A stretch of 64,000 nucleotides of DNA from Schistocephalus solidus (GCA_017591395.1 WEDG01002531.1:77001-141000), one strand, 5' to 3'; positions 22,411 through 35,130 are shown, counted from the stretch's first letter. Translations and numbers: made by a program. Notes: a model not told the origin generated them from the letters alone.

Positions 22411-24870
22411 AAATGAAGTGTATGTGAAAGACGTGCTAATAGTGTCTGACAAGACGAGCAAGTTTGCGTGCAGCACGGAAGCCATATGGTTGAACATCAA
22501 GGCTCTTGGCTCTCCATGTCTGGATGTCCTCATTGTCTATTGGCCACCTAGAATAGACTGAGTCGCAGACACCCACTTGTTGGAACACTTAGAAAATTTC
22601 TCCAGTCGACCTAATGCCATGATTATGGGCAACTTCAATGCACCAGGAATTAACTGAAGCACTGTTCAATCATCATGCCCGAAATCGACTTTTGATTATG
22701 TTTTTCTACAAAAGAACTTTAAGGCACTCCTCACACATGTCCTTTTCCCCACCAGAACACGTAAAGGACAAAGGGCTTACTGTCTCGACCTGGTTTTCAC
22801 GAAAACATCAGGCAGCATTGACGAGAGTATTTCAATGCCTCCGTTCGGTCGTAGTGATCATTTGGTGCAACTTATGGACAACCACTGCCCACTAACGAGT
22901 GTCCGTCACAGCAAGCGTCCTGGGTGGCTAGACAGCAACTTAAAAAGGGAAATAAACAGGAAGCACAAGTTGTGGAGAAAATATTGCAAGTCTAATCAAG
23001 TCGCATATTTTAATAAGTATAAAACACAGAAAAACAAACGGTAAAGCCTTATCCTTAGAACGCGAAGAGAATTCGAGAAGACTTTGCTGCCAAAGGCAAC
23101 ACAGAATCCAAAATTAGTCTACAGTTACCTCCGCAGATGTACAAGGAATAGGCATCGAAAACCGCTGATAAAGACCTCCGTGGGCGTCGAAATTTCTGAA
23201 AACGGAGAAAAGGTCGAGTTCTTTTCATAGTTCTACCGCTCAGTCTGCACAAACAAGGCAATGTTCCTTCGTCCCTCAATGGATAACCCACCGACTGCAA
23301 GCATTAGCCAACATAAATTTCTCAGAATTTCATATCCAAAAGGAATTAAAAGAACTAAAAGAGTCGAAATCCCCAGAACCTGATGAGCTTCCACCCAAAG
23401 CTTGTAAAAGAAATCGCCAATGAACTTTCCACACTTCTATCAGTGCTCTTTCAAAAGTCCTTTGACTCCGGAACACTTTCTATTGATTGGAAGCTGGCAA
23501 ATATAACTCCCTTGTACAAAAGTGGTAGCCTGGCGTCAGTGACAAACAACAGGCCCATAAGCTTGGCATGCATCCTTGGCAATATTATGGAAAGGATCAA
23601 CAAGAGCAAATTGGTAAAATTCCTAGAGACTCATAATTTGTTATCAAGCTGTCAACACGGGTTCAGAAAAGGAAGATCCTACACAACGAATTTGCTGTAT
23701 TCACTCCAGAGGTGGATCCAAGCACTTGAACATAAACACGCGGTTATCATCGCCTTCCTTGACTTTGAAAAGACCTTCGATACTGTGCCGCACGAGAGAC
23801 TGCTGTACAAGCTAGAACGAATAAAAATCAGATGTAACCTCCTCAAGGGGATCGAAAAATTCCTCGTGGGTCAACGCCAGGGCCAATTTCTGCTGCGGTC
23901 GAGAGTGGGGTTCCTCAGGGTTCACTACTAGGGCCAATACTGTTTTTAATATACGTGGATGATTGTGTCAAGAATCTTGACTGTGAAGCAGCAATGTTTG
24001 CCAACGACATTAAAATCTGGAATGTAATCCAGAGCCCTGCTGACGAAGATAAACTACAGATCAACCTAACCCGGTTGGAGGAGTGGTCAAATCATTGGCT
24101 TTTGCGGTTCAACGTCGATTAGTGTACAGTACTTCGCTTAGGCAACCCATGTTGATCTGCCGAAATTAGAAGCTACTTTCTCAACGGTGAAGCCTTAAAA
24201 AACGTGGAAACCCAAAATGACCATTTTTGGTGATGACCACCACCTTAAAGCCATTCTCTCACTGCTTGAAAGTGACGAAGAGCGCAATCACGGTGCTGCA
24301 TGCCATCCGACGAGCCTTTTTGGATTTAGATGAAGATCTCTTTACTAAGACTTTGGGAACATTCACTAGGCCGCATTTGGAATATGCTGTACAAGCCTGG
24401 AAACCGTGGACAGTTCAAAATCAGAACTACCTCTAAAGAGTACAGAGGAAAGCCACCAAAATGGTTAGGAGTCAAAGCTCCTTGTTATATCCAACCTGCC
24501 AATGAATCTTAATCTGTTCCCTTTGAGTTATAGGCAAATGCGTGGTGATCTCCTGCAGGCATTGCTCATCGTTAAGGGATTAGATTGTTGCCTGGTATTC
24601 TCGGAATTCTTTGAATTTGCCGCCACGACCCATCTCCGAGATCACCCATCGAAACTGCGCGTCCAGCAGGCGAGACTGGATGTGCACAAGTTCTCCTTCT
24701 CTGTCAGAGTGGTTTAACCACGGAATGCCCTCCCTGAAGACGTTGTGATGTCACCATCGCTGGAAAGCTTTAAAACCAAGGAGGTGAGAGTGGATGAACT
24801 CATCGAGGACACCAGGGTCAAAACGAAGAGGGGACAGTAGAGGTCATGAGATCATCCTCGATATGCGACC
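22411..24870 (+). mobile_element. Non-LTR element E1 with endonuclease and RT
   Basis: Plus strand. The APE-type endonuclease remnant runs from about 22411 to 22900: TEAIWLNIK, CLDVLIVYWPP, PNAMIMGNFNAP, and the terminal PPFGRSDHLVQL. Then comes a linker and the RT from 23383: NITPLYKSGSLASVTNNRPISL, LSSCQHGFRKGRS, AFLDFEKTFDTVPHERLLYKL, GPILFLIYVDDC. The catalytic motif reads MFANDIKIWN (FAND rather than FADD). The C-terminus includes TFTRPHLEYAVQAWKPWT, FPLSYRQMRGDLLQAL and FFEFAATTHLRDHPSKLR. At least four frame breaks and stops. From 23648 onward it lies in the right arm of the palindrome. Confidence 0.85.
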
Positions 24871-25502
24871 TTGCCGAATGCATAGTCCACCAATCAAAAA
24901 GGCAAAACCATCAGAACCCGCCTCGATCGTCAACTAAACCTGGAGACCGTCGTCAGGGTTGCAAATCGGAGGAAATTATCAAGGTTGTCAAGAGTTGGCG
25001 ATGCTAGTTTAAAAGGGTGGACGAAAAAGTGAATTCAAAGATTGACTCTGCAGAGGATGATGGAAATATAATAAGAGACCAATGTATTATCAAGAAAGCT
25101 GCCGCAGATACCAGGAGGACCCTTTTAAAAATTCAAAATTTGCGAGTTCGGGTAGGAAACAGACAATAAGGACTTTATATCTTCCGAAGTTAAATGTTTT
25201 GCGTAATTTGTTTTGAAAATAGCTAATGTAGACGACAACCTAATTTCCAGTGGAAGATTATTCCACATGAAAGCATATTTAGAGGCAAAAAACTGAGAAC
25301 AGTTAGTTGTGGAGCTAAGGGGTGGTGAAAAGATCATGGAAGAATTACGAGTGGCATAGGGGTGATCTACCAGAGTGAGAGCCTTAATTCGTGGGAGATT
25401 TGGGCTAGAGTTAAGGTGAAACAGGAAGCAGAGACCGTCTTAAGTCTTCTAACCCAGAGAAATGTAATGTTTGCTAACTGGTATCTATCCGTATAAGAGA
25501 TA
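23648..25502. repeat. Right arm of the large inverted repeat
   Basis: Mirror of 19812-21666. Contains the E1 3' half (plus strand) and the last ~390 bp of element E3 (minus strand). The outer edge falls inside E3, whose sequence continues uninterrupted to the right. This arm therefore appears to be the original and the left arm the derived copy. Confidence 0.9.
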
Positions 25503-27744
25503 TTGTATCCATTGCGAGAAAATAGTCTTCGAGTAAAATAACCCCTGAAACATTTCTACCTAACTGCGGTCAGTGGCGATCATCAGCCGATAGAGGTGAC
25601 AGCAGTATTCTAGGGTAGAAAGAACAAACATGCGATATACAACCACATATTAGTGCAGCATTTGCAGAAATTCGATCTGCATGAGGCGATAATGCTAGCT
25701 TATTCGTGTAACTAAGACCTAAGTCTCTTATGGTTGATCGTTCTTAAAGTGTACTATTTTGAAATACTAGGGGTCCAGGAAGCTTGGCGGGGCCAAAACG
25801 CATGAAGCTACTCTTGGATGGAGAAAATTTCATCTGCCAACTAGAGCTCCAACGTGAGAGAATAAGTAGATCATTGTTGATTGTATCAACGCAAATATTG
25901 GCAGTGTCTTTAGAAAAGGAGTAAATTCACTTGAGATTGTCAGCGTAAACGACATTTTAGAATTTGTGAGTACAGTAAAAATTTCGTTTTTGTACGGAAT
26001 TGAGAGTAGGGGACCTAGAACCGTGCCTTGAAAAACGCCACTCGTGATCGGCTGAGCCGTCGAAGGATCTACGGCGGAACAGTTGAGCAAGAGATTTTGC
26101 AGAGTTTGGCATGCTGAGTGCACAAGATTCCCCCTATCTGTCACGTGCAATACGAATCTTAGAGGCTTATGCAAAAACTCTGTGGTCCATAGATGTACAG
26201 ATAACGAGTTAGTGGATTGTTCTTTTAACTGCTTCCTCAATTTCTTTAGTCTTGGCAAAAGAAAGTGAGGAACGGTGGATTCAGAAGCGTAGGGCTTGAC
26301 AATTTGGTTGGCACTAATTCCATGATGTTATTTGAAACGACTGACATGAAGTCACAAAGATTGCTGCGCTATTTATGGAGGATAGATGCTGCCAGTTCAA
26401 TGACTACAAAAAGTTATTAATTAAGCTCATTACTGCGATGTAAAAATCATGATAGGTACGAACGGCGGTAGCCTTTTTCGATGAGACAATCGGTAAGCAA
26501 CAGTGAGTTAATGTATGGTTACTTTGGAAGAGGCCCCGCTTAAAAGCAACGAAGAGGGGAGCAATGTCATTTGTGAAAATCAGGTCTAAAATATGCTTGT
26601 CTATCGTTGAAGAACGGACAAGCTGGGACCAATCAGAAAAATTAATGGTATCTAGGAAAGACTGAAATCTGGGTGGACAAAAGTTTAAAATCCAGTCAAT
26701 TTCAGGAAAATTTAAATCCACAGTGATTATTTTAATGTTAAAATTGGACTCCGAAACCAATTTAGAAATTTCACAATGTTTTGCATCATCATCGGATGAT
26801 GAATAAGGCGGGTTGTGTATACATCCGAGAATCGCATTTGCCGGGGTGACGGGATCATGGATGCGAAGCAGTAATTACCAGAGAATGACGTGACATCTAG
26901 ATCAAACGGGAAGGGCTTAAATGAAGCTTAATACAGAGATGACAATCACCACCACGCTTACTAGTGCGGTCTTGACGGTAGAGATCATACCGGTTCATGA
27001 CAAGCAAAGAGTCGGCAATTAAGGGATGGGTCCAAGATTCAGTTACTCATAAATCATCAGGCATTTACTCGAAAGCAATGGCTCTCAGTTGGGCTATCTT
27101 ATTTTTTTAACAGATCTAGCATTAAGTAATATGACATCTAGGGTAGTTTGAGTATCCAAACTACGGTTATCGGTATTTATAAAAAAAATGTGGAGGTTGG
27201 TAATTAAGTTGGAAGTTATTGTGGTTTGGAGGGTAACTGCCAACTGTACCAGAACGATTGGTATAAGGAACATCATTAACAAAAGGCTGAGAGGGATATC
27301 TAAAAGATGTAGGAATAAAACTTTCCGGTATCGAACCGCCATAGGGGTTAAAACCGGGAAATGCCTGTTGGTAGTTAAAACGGCATGGTTGGAAGTTAGA
27401 TGGAATAAATTGGCAGGTGGAGGAGGGCAAGCAGATATAAGAGATAATTGCTGGAATGTTGGGTCTTCTATATCGGTTAACATGGTTAGGGTTAATTGCC
27501 TGTTGGAGAAGCTTGCTTAGTTGGTTAGTTTTGGAGAAGGCAATATGCGATTACTAAGAAATGCGCTACTTTGCTTTTCAGTTGGGTTTGGATTTACATT
27601 CCTCGGAAAACCTGCCCTATGTGATATAATTGGGAATATAAGATGACCCGTGGGGTTATGGGAAGAGCTAGTTTGTAGAGGGCTAAATAAGTTGTCTTTA
27701 AATTGAGATGATTGCAGATTTTGTATTTGAAGAACGTTATTTAT

Positions 27745-28300
27745 GTGATGTTCAGTTCATTTTTATTAAGGGAAATATAGGCGAAGCCTTGAGCTCCCTA
27801 TTGATGTCAATGATACTGCAAATTAAAAAAGGCTGACATATAATGGACGTTGGACAAAGGGTTATCTCCCCGACACACTGCAGGGCATCGGAAAAACAAT
27901 TTTAAAATAATGTTACTCAAAAATAGAGAGTAGTATGTTATGTGACGCGAATATTGTCGGTTGGAATATGTTTCAGGATATATGTTAGGCTCGGATGTCG
28001 TGGTGGTACTTATGGCTGTACTGGTCAAACTTCCACTTAAAAGTGTCAACGGATGGAGACATGATTATATCCCCAGGCAGATCATTCCAGGCCATAATCA
28101 CTCTGTTGGAGAAGAAGAACCTTCTTGTGTCACGCGTAGTTTAATGGGATGTCCTCGCAAAGTAGTGTTAGTGGCCAGCTCAAAGAAGTCGCCAGATGCA
28201 AGGCAACAATCCTGACCTCACAGCATGCGAAAGGCTTGTATTAGGTCGCCGCGTAGCTGTCTATAGTCCCGGGAAATTTCAAGGAGAGGTCTGGAGAACT
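27745..28300 (-). mobile_element. Non-LTR 3' end nested inside E3
   Basis: The minus-strand peptide has FFELATNTTLRGHPIKLR and SSPTEWLWPGMICLG, a C-terminus related to E1 and to the element at 9690. Its 3' UTR (TTATTAAGGGAAATATAGGCGAAGCC near 27765) resembles the one near 9710. ORF1 of E3 resumes on both sides. It is truncated to about 550 bp. Confidence 0.7.
27818..27988. repeat. 171-bp direct repeat, copy 1
   Basis: From AAATTAAAAAAGGCTGACAT to GGATATATGTTAGGC, nearly identical to 28924-29094. It lies inside the nested element's 3' region. Confidence 0.85.
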
Positions 28301-28923
28301 GCATTTAAGAGGGGATGTTGTCAGTCTAGGTGCTTTAGACGGATTAGACGGCATAAATGGTGTATAGGGGGTTGCGGACATTACAGGTGGGCTGAAAGCA
28401 CCCGAAATTTCGTTATTTAGCCGTGGGGAAACAAAGTAGAAGGTTGAGTGGATGGGGCTGACTGAACTGGACATCTGAGGAGATGAATTAGCCAGTGCAT
28501 TGAGGTAAGTGGAAATACGACCAGATTTGTGAATATTAGGTTGATAAATTTATGATGGGTAGGACCCATTTCTTCGCTCCATTGGTTTAAGATCTCGACA
28601 AAGGAAACATTTTGTTATTTTGAAATAGCGAAAAGTGCGACCTCGTTGAGCAAAGATTGAGTCCACCTCAACTGTTGAAAACAATTTAACTAAGATAGGA
28701 GGTTTCTCGCTACGGGAAGAGAGGCGTTTTGCTTCCACTTTTTTGTAGATGAAACCACCCGAGTACAAAAAGTCCATAGTAGCATCAACTGGGAGCATTT
28801 TTAGGAGAAAATTATTATAAACGTTTCTGTCTGTCAAAAGCCTCGCAGGTGACCAAGTGAACAAGCGAATCGAGACGTCTGCAATCCTGAGAGGGAACAT
28901 CAGATATGTTACCATCGAACAGG

Positions 28924-29094
28924 CAAATTAAAAAAGGCTGACATATAATGGACGTTGGACAAAGGGTTATCTCCCCGACACACTGCAGGGCATCGGAAAA
29001 ACAATTTTAAAATAATGTTACTCAAAAATAGAGAGCAGTATGTTATATGACGCGAATATTGTCGGTTGGAATATGTCTCAGGATATATGTTAGG
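28924..29094. repeat. 171-bp direct repeat, copy 2
   Basis: Near-identical to 27818-27988 (only a few substitutions seen). It borders the 5' end of the E3 ORF1 remnant. It may be the same 3' family inserted a second time, or a local duplication. Confidence 0.85.
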
Positions 29095-30970
29095 CGAACT
29101 CAAAAGGTACTTAAAGGCTCATGCCTACTTTCTCAATAAATTGACTAGTATATTACACTGGTTACTAATGCCACTTTACTACACAAAAGAATTTGACAAC
29201 GGTGACCAAAATTCACTGTTGGTGGTGATCGATTGTGCCTGAACAGACTGGCAGTTGTCTAACACAACAACAGCAATCGGAATTTTGCTGTAAGTCCACA
29301 AAATGTAGCTTTTGGTGCGGTACACATATGACAGCCTTTTCTAAGTGTACTCAGATGTATCACAAGACAAAATAACAATCAATGTCAGTTTACTATCACT
29401 TCCCCAATATGTGTGCAATAATAACACACGTCTGGTAGATTCACTTACGCTTATAATAGATCCTTGAACGAAAATCCCATAGCAAAACTCCAAAGGTTGA
29501 GATAAGCATTGGTGAGAAAAAAGGGCAGAATTGAAGGATATCTTTCTAGTCCGTCATCGCTTGCTGTAAATTTGACCCAGACTGCGCCGATCTGACTGAC
29601 GAGTTTGGTGTGCCGACAGTGCCAGTTCCGTACAGCCGATATCACTTACTTCCTGTCTTATTGAATTGAATAACCAATCAATCAGATATATAATTTACAG
29701 TAAAGGGTCTTTTAACTGTCTATAGTTGTAGCTACCGTTTGCAGCTGGAAGGAAATTAGTCTCAAAGAAGAGTAAGTTGCGTCAAACTTTAAGAGTAATT
29801 CTGCGAGAGTATAAAAGAATAAAGAGCAGACTAGAATAGCTGGTCAACCTGGTTCCATGGGACATAGGTTTGCTCCATGCACTTGGCAAGTTTTTTTAGT
29901 ATGAAGAGGCAAATCCTTTTTGCCTGAAACTCAGTTGCTACATTTCTAGAGCTATCACTTACTTTGTGGTAAATTATGTTAAAAGGCGATACCAGTTTAC
30001 ATGTCAAATCAAGCCAGCTGATGAGTGCACGTTTAGAAGACGGAGCAATAAATGAGCAAGTGTTAGTCGCCATATTTTGTTGTCGCTAGGGTATTTTTTA
30101 AATTTTACTTAGTGGTGCACTGTCATTTACAACTTGTTGGGTACACATCCATGTTAAATGAATAAGAACTTATTCCTGATTCCCATTATTCCTACGATGT
30201 CATTAACGGCGATGGGTGGTCTTGACGAAGACGTGCTAGGCCAGGAATGGCCAGTTCTAGCTTTTAGATGTCTTCAAGCAGCGAGACTCAATACCAGTTT
30301 TGGACTGGCCGGAACCCGGAAACTTTGGTCAATTAATACAATAGTCCACCACGGAGCTGCGCGCCCGTTGTGCAGTCAATTGCAATGGGGGTATTTTTAA
30401 TGATCGCAGGAAGGACGTTCAACGATTTGGATTGCTGGTTGTATTTTGCCTCGGGAAACAATGGTTCTGGTTTTTATGCTTTTTACAGCTGGCAAACCTA
30501 TTAGACATGAAAATCTTATTATTGTTTCCAATGTCCGTATATCACACATAAGTTTTTAAAGCAACTTACAAAACAAATTCCTTCGGAAATCTGTAATTTC
30601 TGTTTTTCCTCCCCCTTCGGGTTGAATTTTCGGACAGATCCCACATTATTGTAAATGGATAGCTTTAAAAAAATTTCCATGGACAGTGAAATTCTACATT
30701 TGCTTGATTTCTAACAGACAGTCATCTTCCCATTGTAATTATAGACTTGGAATTCTGTAAGCAAGCGTTTTCTTCAAATAACACTGCATTTCTGAGGCAA
30801 AGTTGATAACGTACAGTGACTGTACATTCTGAAGACCGCTTTTTTATTTCACAAGTGCTTTTTTCCACCTAACAACTGTCTTCGCTGCGACTGTCTCTGA
30901 TGATGCTTTCCGGTGAGAATTCAAAACCTCAGGCCTATGAAATTTTTATACCAGCGATCGAATTTACCCT
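29095..30970. other. Unassigned sequence
   Basis: No domain recognised. An 80-codon frame at 30158-30400 (plus) has no match known to me. Around 30205-30260 there is a faint resemblance to the SINE body described below (TTGACGA...GGCCAGGAATGGCCA), too weak to call. Confidence 0.4.
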
Positions 30971-31060
30971 AATACTACTACTACTACTACTACTACTAAT
31001 ACTACTACTTCTACTACTACTACTACTATTACTACTACTACTACTACTACAACAACTACT
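30971..31060. repeat. (ACT)n trinucleotide tract
   Basis: About 90 bp of ACT/CTA repeats with a few interruptions (AAT, ACTTCT, ATT). Confidence 0.9.
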
Positions 31061-33000
31061 ACTTCTGATACCACTCCTACTTCTAAAACCTGGCTGCTGG
31101 GAGGGCCGTAACTGTCATTTATTCTCAATGTATGATGGAATGAGTGCAATTACGGTTGCATAAGAAAGTATTAGAGAATCAAACTATGATAATTTTTCCT
31201 GAATTTAAGGTCGTAAAAATACAATTGAGGACATTTTTGACGAATATTAGCGCTACGAGTTTGCTTTATTAAGTCGGGTGGTCTTACTAAGCGAGATTTG
31301 CTTGGAGGCTGGAGCTAAAATATGACTTTGTTATTGGAAAACATTGATGCATATGGAGTGTTCACAGAATATTTAGTGGGGATCGACGAAATTTTTGATG
31401 TAAGTTACTTGTAAATTTACACAGTCTAGAAGTATCAGGCCTGATTTTGGTAATTGATTGCTGTTCTTTAATTAGAAGGTTAATATTCATATCAATGAGA
31501 AAAGATAACCTCATTACCAAAAAATGCAGTACTACCATTTCATTTCATAACTGCAAAAAATCTAATCCACGTACCTCTATCTGAACATAAAATAAATCTG
31601 AAGAAGGCAAGGACGACGAAATATGTAAAATGTAATGACGTAATAAAATGTCCAGATAGCTTACTCGACGACGTAGGTTTATTACATATTAACAAGGTAA
31701 AAAGTTCACTAAAAAACGGCCTAGAGGGAGGAAAAGTGGTAGATCAAGGGAATACGAAACGTTTATCTGACATGTGGCTGGGCATGTGGAGGGTAAGAGA
31801 AGTTATCTAGGTGAGCGAGTTTATGCCACAGAGAAAAGACATCAAGCGTGATTACGACCGCACAGCACAGGGCAGCAGTCAGCCCCTGTGGGGAAAAGAG
31901 TGGACGGGAGAGGTAGTGAGGTTATTTAAGTCATTGACCCCCTTACAAGAGCAGTGCGAGGGTGATCACTTGATTCTCACAGCTGCTCACATAATTCTGG
32001 CTTTCTACTCGGCATCGCAGCATCTTCGTCAAAGCGCAGGAGACACCAAGTCGTCCGTCGAAGTAGGAGTTTTAAATTTAGTCGTTGGGGCACCGCATGG
32101 CCAGTGTTCATCAGGGGGCTGCGCAAAATGAACTTTTGGTACCTTATTTTTCTGCCCACAGCAGCCATTTCGACATATGTTCAGCTTACCAAGTTGCCAC
32201 CTGTCCTTATGTGCACCCTGGTATTCCCATTCACAACTACCTGTAACTGTCAACACATAAATACAGATTTATTTAGTGCGCATAAGCAGGGTGTTATTCA
32301 TTGGTCTAACTGGAAAAGCCGCTGGGATGATTATAATCAACAATTTAGAGACGGAGTAGTCCGTTTGATTGTGCCTTAAAGCCGTCACTTGATCACGTTT
32401 GCTATACTCTCACCATGAATGGAGTTCGATGATCATGGAATATTTCGGCACTGACATTTTGGTTGGACTTTAGTGTCTGGTATGCCGATACATAGCAAAA
32501 TTGGTAGATGGCACTGACCAATCGATTATGGGACCCATTTTTTCCGTTATGTCTTGGGGCTCCCTCTCGAACCCCGCCAGCGGCCACACAGTGGCTAGTA
32601 TACACAGAATGCTATTGGAATGGCTAGTTCTGGCATAGAAAGGCCTCAAAGCAATTCAAATTACTAGTTTGGATCAATACGTTAAAACGATGGCTTTCAG
32701 GCTTTTCTACGCCAATGCATGGAACATCAGAATTCAATAGAGTTTGAATTAAATAGTCCCGATCAGATCCCCAAATTAAATATATAACGAACCTTTACTA
32801 CAATTAGGAGTAAGTCTAAACTTCTTGAAAGCCACGTGAAGATGCACCATATACGTAGAAATCTCAAAGTGATGACCACATAGCGCACTCAGATATTTCT
32901 GTAAGAAATAATTCGCCCTTAAAATTATTCTGCAGGTTATGAAATGCAGTATATTGTGAGTAAACAAGGTTGACATGACAGTTCGAACGTCGATTTCTAC
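31061..33000. other. Unassigned sequence
   Basis: Short open frames only, the largest at 31811-32131 plus (106 codons) without recognisable motifs. Around 32615-32640 (minus) there is a weak SINE-body resemblance. No splice-supported gene model found. Confidence 0.4.
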
Positions 33001-33004
33001 GAGG

Positions 33005-33475
33005 TCCACCGTATGCTCCACACCAGGTGGTGCAGGGACGGCGACTTGCGCGTGAATTAGTTTTCAGTGATAGTAGCCTTGCGCTGCAGCTACCGCACTC
33101 TCTCCTCCTCCCCAACCTGAGCCCGGTGTCAAGACAGAGTCAAGAAGACTGGAGATGGGAGAGGGTGCAGGTGGCTGGCGCGGCCGGAGCCGCCCCTCGG
33201 CGTACCACCACACCTGGCTCGGATCCCACGGAGAGGGAGTGCAATAAAGGCCACATGAAAAACGAGCCATTGCAGCCTGACTCTCAGTCCGTTAGTCAGC
33301 CACTCCACACAAAGCACACATTGGGCTGACCACGCGGTCCGAGTTATCCCGTTAGTTGGCAACCTTCCAAGCCATGGCTTTTAGCGCATCGTGATAGTTT
33401 TAAGCGTGTCAGATTGTTTATAGTGAGAAAAATGCACTGAGCTGTCGACTTCACTCTCTCCCCCACCCCCACCAT
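33005..33475. repeat. Dispersed repeat, copy 1 (inverted relative to 61 kb)
   Basis: Reverse complement matches about 61062-61515 over most of its length. Shared parts include the CACCAGGTGGTGCAGGGACG end, the CTTGCGCTGCAGCTACC segment, AGACAGAGTCAAGAAGAC, and CACTCTCTCCCCCAC. The adjoining 33476-33760 looks like a further, more divergent unit of the same kind (GTCAGCCACTCGACACAC, CAGGATTCACAAACTC). Family unknown. It carries no long coding frame. Confidence 0.75.
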
Positions 33476-33840
33476 CAGACACTGTCCGAGCCGGTCAGTT
33501 GCCTGATGTGAGAGTGGGTGCATTGGCTGACGGATTGGCGTACCCGTCTTCGCGCGCCACAGCACGACCTGGCCTCCATAACGCACACACCAGGATTCAC
33601 AAACTCAGGGGATATGGAGCAGCCATCGCCATCTGACTCCCAGTCCACTGGTCAGCCACTCGACACACACAGCACATACACTGAGCCGACGGCGTGGTCT
33701 GGTGGAAGCATCAGATTGGCAGACTTTTCAGCCACGGTTTCTAGGAAACCATGATATACTCTGGTAAATGGTGAATGTGAGGGTGTTGTCGATGTATTGG
33801 TGTAGGTAGTGTGCGCTGATGTGGCTTAGCCTCCGGTGGT

Positions 33841-35130
33841 TTACCGCGGGTTGTCGTGGAGGCGCATGTGTCCTAATAGGCCCATGCGGTGTGTAAATGT
33901 GCGGGAGCAGTGAGGGCAGTGAAGGCGGGCGCGTTGACTGTATGTCGGAGCCCCAGGCACTGGTTCAACAGCCTGCGTGCGATGGATTCGCAGGTAAATG
34001 AGCAGGCCGATGCGTGAGTTGAAGTTGTGGGCGCATTGTGGGCAGGAGAAATCAGCTGGGGGAATGTCATTCATGGTAGTGGGGGTGGCAGTAACGGTAA
34101 GAATGGCAGGAGCGGAGGGTGTGCACGATGTATATGTATCGGTTTTTTCGGTATTGCGGTGAATTCCGCTGTCATGGATGCGCCCGTGACCGAAAAGTCC
34201 AATGCAATGAGTGAATGCGCGAGGACAGTGAGTACAGTTGAGGCAACGAACACTTTTGTGTGTTGGTGCTCCAGGCACTGGTTCACCAGTCTCTGTACGA
34301 TGGATTCGCAAGTGACCGACCAGGCCGATGCGTGAGGTGAATGTGTGGGCGCATTGAGGACAGTTTAGGAGAGAGTCCCCATCGCTGATGGTGGCGGTGG
34401 TGGTAGTGAAGTCGAAGGCGGTGGTAGTTGTGGTGGTGGGGGTAATAGGCGATGAGTAGAGGGATGTGGTCTCTATGATGGTGGGAGTAATGAAATTGAT
34501 GCCAGGAGTGAGAGTGGGGGAGTCTGAAGGAGGGTTGGCAGAATTCGACGTAGAAATTGGAATTGTCGGATTGTTGGTGCATTGTTTCCGAAGATGTCCA
34601 ACCAGGCCGATTCGCGCGTGGAAGATGCGTTGACAGCGCAGGCATGTTGGCAGGGCCTGGGCATTGACGATGTTGGTTCGGGGCGCTGGTGACTTTCATG
34701 CCGCTCTTTTGGCGTTGGTGGTGGCGATCCGGTTGGCCTCGTAGATTGCTGAATCAGTCTTCACGGGTCTTCTCCATGCCGGTCTATCCTGGGCGAGGTC
34801 CTCCCAGTTCACCGGGTTTATTTGCAGTTGCTTCAGCGATTTCTTCAAAGTGTCCTTGTAGCATCGTTTTTGACCTCCCTGTCGGCGAGCGCCCATAGCG
34901 ACTTCTCCGTAGAAAATTCGTTTAGATAGTCGCTCGTCGTCCATTCTTACCAGGTCGCCGCTCCATCGCAGTTACACTTGTCTCAGCATGGCGTGGATGC
35001 TGAGGATTCCGGTCCACTCCAGGACTTCCGTGTCTGGGATCCTATCTTGCCATCTCAGCTTCAGTATTCCGCGGAGGCAGTTAAGATGGTTGAACCTGCA
35101 GAGAACAAGGCCAGGGTGACAACTCCAAAA
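33841..35130 (-). mobile_element. RTE-type 3' end fused to C2H2 zinc fingers
   Basis: Minus-strand frame, continuous apart from two stops. The RT C-terminus starts near 35100 (FNHLNCLRGILKLRWQDRIP, TGILSIHAMLRQ), hits a TAA at 34972, and continues SGDLVRMDDERLSKRIFYG and YKDTLKKSLKQLQINP. After a TGA at 34696 it reads on into five zinc fingers: CLRC near 34650, CPQC near 34355, CTHC near 34235, CPQC near 34045 and CPHC near 33910. Each is followed by a Phe, a GL..H helix and a second metal pair. Linkers repeat TETGEPVPGAPT. A Thr/Ser/Pro-rich spacer lies at 34390-34590. Both stops are one base from sense codons (Gln, Arg), consistent with decay. Fusions of this kind are known to me from diphyllobothriid transcripts. 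The tail presumably binds nucleic acid. Confidence 0.8.

Larger units (their letters stand above)
25110..28917 (-). mobile_element. Non-LTR element E3 with ORF1 and ORF2, nested insertion
   Basis: Read on the minus strand. ORF1 remnant 28915-28300 has KPPILVKLFSTVEVDSIF and FLCRDLKPMERR, a pattern of CR1-like ORF1 proteins. A Pro/Asn-rich ORF1 tail follows at 27740-27170. The ORF2 endonuclease begins with VILLNARSVKK (about 27100) and continues with VDLNFPEIDWIL and HILDLIFTND (about 26750-26550). RT at 26258-25830 has the SGVFQGTVLGPLL motif but a ruined catalytic box. The C-terminus ends at 25125 (FFASKYAFMWNNLPLEIR). A different element is nested at about 27745-28300. Confidence 0.75.

Noticed and set aside
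30205..30260. Possible further SINE ribozyme copy (TTGACGA...GGCCAGGAATGGCCA)
   Set aside because: Core bases are changed (CTGA to TTGA, GAAA to GGAA) and no head or stem I pairing is visible.
34283..34699. 138-codon His/Tyr-rich frame on the minus strand
   Set aside because: It is a shifted reading of the zinc-finger region; the zinc-finger frame has the conserved CxxC and H patterns.
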